From Amycolatopsis tucumanensis (GTDB lineage: Bacteria > Actinomycetota > Actinomycetes > Mycobacteriales > Pseudonocardiaceae), in the NCBI RefSeq assembly GCF_021654135.1, contig NZ_JAKGSD010000026.1, forward strand, positions 52,607-116,606: a stretch of DNA of 64,000 nucleotides, read 5' to 3'. Position 1 is the stretch's first letter, and the number at the start of each line of letters is the position of its first letter. Shown here piece after piece: positions 58,500 through 64,000 of this stretch. Under the pieces are notes generated by a model. That model was not told where the DNA came from and made no database searches. It saw only the letters and a program-made list of their open reading frames with translations. Made by a program: the position numbers and the translations under genes.

Positions 58500-61794
<3,295 letters not shown>

Positions 61795-61805
61795 GGTGGC
61801 TGGGG

Positions 61806-62822
61806 TCAGGGCAGGAACAGGGTGGAGTCGCCGAATTCGTGCCACAGGTAGTGGTGTTCGAGCGCCGCGTCGTAGGCCGCTGTGACCAGGGGGCGTCCGG
61901 CGACCGCGGCGAGCAGTCCGAGGTGGCTGGCCTCGGGCGCGTGCAGGCCGGTGACCAGCCCGGTCACCACCCGCGGTGGCCGTGCGGGCCCGAGCACCAG
62001 CTCGGTCCACCCGGTCGCCGCGTGCATTGCGCCGCCGGGTTCGGCGGCGCTCTCCAGCGCCCGGACGACGGTGGTGCCGACCGCGATCACCCGCCGGCCG
62101 GCGGAGCGCGTCAGCTCGACCAGCCGCGCGGTCGCCTCGGGCACGGTGAACCGTTCGGCGGCCGGTGGTTCGTGCAGTTCCGGGCTGGAGACCCCGGCGT
62201 GCAGGACGATCGGGGCGACGACGACGCCGCGGGCGATCAGGCGCACCAGCAGCGGCGCGGTGAACGGGCGCCCGGCGCTGGCCATCTCGGCGCTGCCCGG
62301 CTCGGTCGCGTACACGTTCTGGTAGTCCCGAAGCGGGAACCGCCCGGCGAGGTAGCCGTAGCCGATCGGGCGGCCGTGCCGGGCCAGGTAGTCCCGTACG
62401 GGCACCTCGGGCGTGACCGCCGCGCGCCAGAGCCGTGCGCTGGTGAACGGCTCGACGAGCGTCAGGATGACCCCGCCGGGCAGGCGCATCCGCTCGCCCG
62501 GGTGCACCGAAAGGTCCGGGCCGCTGCCGTCCGCGAGCCGCACCTCGACCACCCAGCCGCCGTCGTCCAGGGTCGTCGAGAGGTGCACGGGCGCCGGATT
62601 TCCGTTGCTGCGCACCGCATCCAGGGCGGCCGGCACCGTGGCGGAGGTGTTGACCACGACGAGGTCCCCCGGCTCGACGAGGTCCGGCAGGTCGAGGAAC
62701 CGGTGGTGTTCGATCCGGCCCGGCCGGGCGACGAGCAGCCGCACCGCGTCGCGCGGCACGCCCCGGCGTTCCGGCGGCGCCGTCGCCTCGCTGTCCGGCG
62801 GCAGCGTGAAGGGGATGGTCAC
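61806..62822 (-). CDS. queA: S-adenosylmethionine:tRNA ribosyltransferase-isomerase-like protein
   Basis: A 338-residue QueA-family protein. Matching blocks are VEPGDLVVVNTSATVPAAL near the N-terminus, PGERMRLPGG, YGYLAGRFPLRDYQNVYAT, and VIAVGTTVVRALES near the C-terminus. QueA transfers a ribosyl group from SAM to preQ1 in tRNA during queuosine synthesis. No other queuosine gene (queC, queD, queE, tgt, queG) is in the window. Many actinobacteria are thought to lack the full pathway, so a different substrate is possible. It overlaps the upstream SDR gene by ATGA. Confidence 0.85.
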   Translation of the reverse strand: MTIPFTLPPDSEATAPPERRGVPRDAVRLLVARPGRIEHHRFLDLPDLVEPGDLVVVNTSATVPAALDAVRSNGNPAPVHLSTTLDDGGWVVEVRLADGSGPDLSVHPGERMRLPGGVILTLVEPFTSARLWRAAVTPEVPVRDYLARHGRPIGYGYLAGRFPLRDYQNVYATEPGSAEMASAGRPFTAPLLVRLIARGVVVAPIVLHAGVSSPELHEPPAAERFTVPEATARLVELTRSAGRRVIAVGTTVVRALESAAEPGGAMHAATGWTELVLGPARPPRVVTGLVTGLHAPEASHLGLLAAVAGRPLVTAAYDAALEHHYLWHEFGDSTLFLP

Positions 62823-63499
62823 GGCAGGATGTCCCGTGCCACGTAGCGCCCGCTCGGCAGGTCGCCCTCGGCGAGCCGCAGCAGCGCGGGCACGACCGTC
62901 TCCGGCGATGGCCGGTCGGAGACGTCCTCGCCGGGGAACGCCTGCTGCTGCAGGTCGGTGTTCATGTCGCCCGGGTCGCAGGCGTAGACGCGGACGTCCG
63001 GCTCCTCGGCGGCGAGGACGGCGGTGAGCTGGTCCAGGGCGGCTTTGGCCGAGCCGTAGCCGCCCCAGCCCGCGTACGGTTCGACGGCGGCGTCCGAGCT
63101 GATGTCGATGATGCGGCCGCGGCGGCGGCGCAGGCCTGGCAGCAGCAGTTGGATCAGCGCCAGGGGAGCGATCGTGTCGATGGCGTAGACGCGTTCCAGT
63201 TCGGCGAGCGGGTAGTCGGCCAGCGGCGGCTGCGGGCTGGGGCCGAGCGCGCTCGCGTTGTTGACCAGTAGGTCCACCCCGTCCGGAGCGGCCTCGGCGA
63301 GGGTCGCCCGGTGCCCGGGGTCGGCGACGTCGCCCGCGATCGTGGTGACGCCGGAAACGCCGGCGAGCGTGCGCTCGAGCCGGTCCCCGTCGCGCGCGTC
63401 CGCGATCACCCGCCAGCCGCGCCGCGCGAGCGCTCCGGTCAGGGCGAGTCCGAGCCCGCGGGAGGCTCCGGTGACGACCGCGGTTCTGTCGTGTGCCAT
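62819..63499 (-). CDS. Short-chain dehydrogenase/reductase
   Basis: A 226-residue SDR with nucleotide motif TGASRGLG, the NNAS motif (LLVNNASALG), and an active-site set Ser (IDISSDAA) and YGSAK. The C-terminal PGDMNTDLQQQAFPGED suggests the subgroup of short cytosolic SDRs with unknown substrates. It is the first gene of a two-gene operon with the QueA homologue, preceded by a MerR-like operator. Confidence 0.88.
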   Translation of the reverse strand: MAHDRTAVVTGASRGLGLALTGALARRGWRVIADARDGDRLERTLAGVSGVTTIAGDVADPGHRATLAEAAPDGVDLLVNNASALGPSPQPPLADYPLAELERVYAIDTIAPLALIQLLLPGLRRRRGRIIDISSDAAVEPYAGWGGYGSAKAALDQLTAVLAAEEPDVRVYACDPGDMNTDLQQQAFPGEDVSDRPSPETVVPALLRLAEGDLPSGRYVARDILP

Positions 63500-63513
63500 G
63501 TCGTCAGCATGAA

Positions 63514-63533
63514 ACCTCCAGTTACCTGGAGGT
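63514..63533 (-). promoter_or_regulatory. MerR-like operator/promoter of the SDR-queA operon
   Basis: ACCTCCAG and CTGGAGGT are perfect 8-base arms around a 4-base centre. On the minus strand the site begins with TTGACC as -35. A 19-base spacer then leads to CATGCT, the overlong spacing typical of MerR-activated promoters. No MerR gene is seen in the window. Confidence 0.55.
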
Positions 63534-63775
63534 CAAGGGAAAACTCCGCGCGCATCGCGGGGCGCTGACCGGGTCTTCGCGCGTTGTGCTCGAACTCGGC
63601 ACAGCCGACGTCGTCGACGCCGCGCGATCGCGGCCTGCCCGTCACCGTGGTCTGGCCGCGAGGCGCCCGCGGAGAATGACCGGTCCGGCAGGCAATGTGC
63701 CGGCCAGACGGGTCATCGAGCGCCCAGGTGATCTGGCACTCCGCGCCGGGGAGCGACCGACCGCATGGTCAGGGA

Positions 63776-63794
63776 GTCGATCTCGCAGATCGAC
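63776..63794 (-). terminator. Short inverted repeat downstream of partial gene
   Basis: GTCGATCT and AGATCGAC flank a 3-base loop, 34 bases past the stop of the minus-strand partial gene. It is a modest stem that may act as a terminator. Confidence 0.4.
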
Positions 63795-63827
63795 GGCGGC
63801 GGGAAGACCGGTCGGCGGAGCAGTCGC

Positions 63828-64000
63828 TCATCGGCCTGCCCGCAGCTCGGCGAGGATCTTCTCGGCGTGGTCGGCGCGGACCTTGCGGTCGGCGACCAGC
63901 CGCGCGACGACCGCGGGCACTTCCGCGGGGGTGGCGCCGACGGTGGTGGCGATGTTGCGGGCGTGCAGCGACATGTGCCCGCGCTGGATGCCCTCGGTGG
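63828..64000 (-). CDS. Unidentified protein, C-terminal fragment
   Basis: The last 56 residues of a minus-strand gene that continues beyond the window. Visible sequence includes GIQRGHMSLHARNIATTVG followed by an amphipathic helical tail (EVPAVVARLVADRK, EKILAELRAGR). Codon use is typical of the region. The pattern looks like the end of a soluble enzyme, but no family could be named with confidence. Confidence 0.6.
   Translation of the reverse strand, partial: TEGIQRGHMSLHARNIATTVGATPAEVPAVVARLVADRKVRADHAEKILAELRAGR

Larger units (their letters stand above)
63500..63827. other. Intergenic region with operator and inverted repeat
   Basis: About 330 bases without a credible gene. Near the SDR gene is a MerR-like operator (63514-63533). 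Near the other end an inverted repeat (63776-63783 paired with 63787-63794, 8-base arms, 3-base loop) could terminate the minus-strand gene at 63828. Nothing else could be recognised. Confidence 0.6.

Overview
The window is very GC-rich, gene-dense DNA from a filamentous actinomycete. Starts are often GTG, neighbouring genes overlap by ATGA or GTGA, and several promoters look leaderless. The presence of murT-gatD, lysX fused to a lysyl-tRNA synthetase, an Eis-type acetyltransferase and mycolyltransferase-fold esterases points to Pseudonocardiales (for example Amycolatopsis). The taxon is an inference; no marker gene such as rRNA is present.

1-14.3 kb is a catabolic or scavenging block. It holds the end of an IclR regulator, an APC amino-acid permease, an Eis-like acetyltransferase, and a tightly coupled operon containing a peptide-type ABC importer with a fused double ATPase, an acyl-CoA-dehydrogenase-fold monooxygenase and four luciferase-like proteins (one degenerate). 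This layout resembles organosulfur or nitrilotriacetate-type scavenging loci.

14.3-40.6 kb is a type II aromatic polyketide gene cluster. The core is KS-alpha (33429), KS-beta/CLF (34694), ACP (35940), an ActIII-type C9 ketoreductase (25235), a didomain aromatase/cyclase (24264) and an ActIV-like metallo-beta-lactamase cyclase/thioesterase (17734). Starter genes are a DpsC-like KASIII with Ser in place of Cys (31070) and an acyltransferase (32446). Precursor supply comes from a carboxyltransferase (36202) and a free-standing biotinyl carrier (14379). Tailoring genes encode an ActVI-1-like 3-hydroxyacyl-CoA dehydrogenase, a flavin monooxygenase, an ABM monooxygenase, a SnoaL-like protein, a DUF1684 protein and an AknOx-like bicovalent flavin oxidase. 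Efflux and regulation are a TetR/MFS pair and a SARP activator (37628). Unexpected members are a whole peptide ABC importer inside the KASIII-KR-ARO operon, and a GH4 phosphoglycosidase and a PfkB kinase.

Six promoters in this block carry heptamer direct repeats related to TCCAGCG with an 11-bp period. In each, the 3' repeat ends exactly 8 bp before a -10-like hexamer, which is the layout expected of SARP targets. These boxes define the probable regulon of the local SARP and tie the scattered operons into one pathway. The product is probably a reduced aromatic polyketide primed by a non-acetate starter. The tailoring set suggests a benzoisochromanequinone-like scaffold, while the CLF gate residues suggest a chain longer than an octaketide.

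40.6-64 kb is a metabolic and cell-envelope region. It contains a truncated TspO, glcDEF with a lactate/glycolate permease, a leaderless ChrB-N-like gene, PAP2 phosphatase, MFS and lipoprotein genes, and an operon murT-gatD-histidine kinase-response regulator-esterase. Two further esterase genes follow, one of them overlapping lysX. Both plus-strand esterase promoters carry the same 11-bp-period repeat at 73-74 bp from a leaderless GTG, a candidate site for the local response regulator. The window ends with a queA homologue, an SDR with a MerR-like operator, and an unidentified partial gene.
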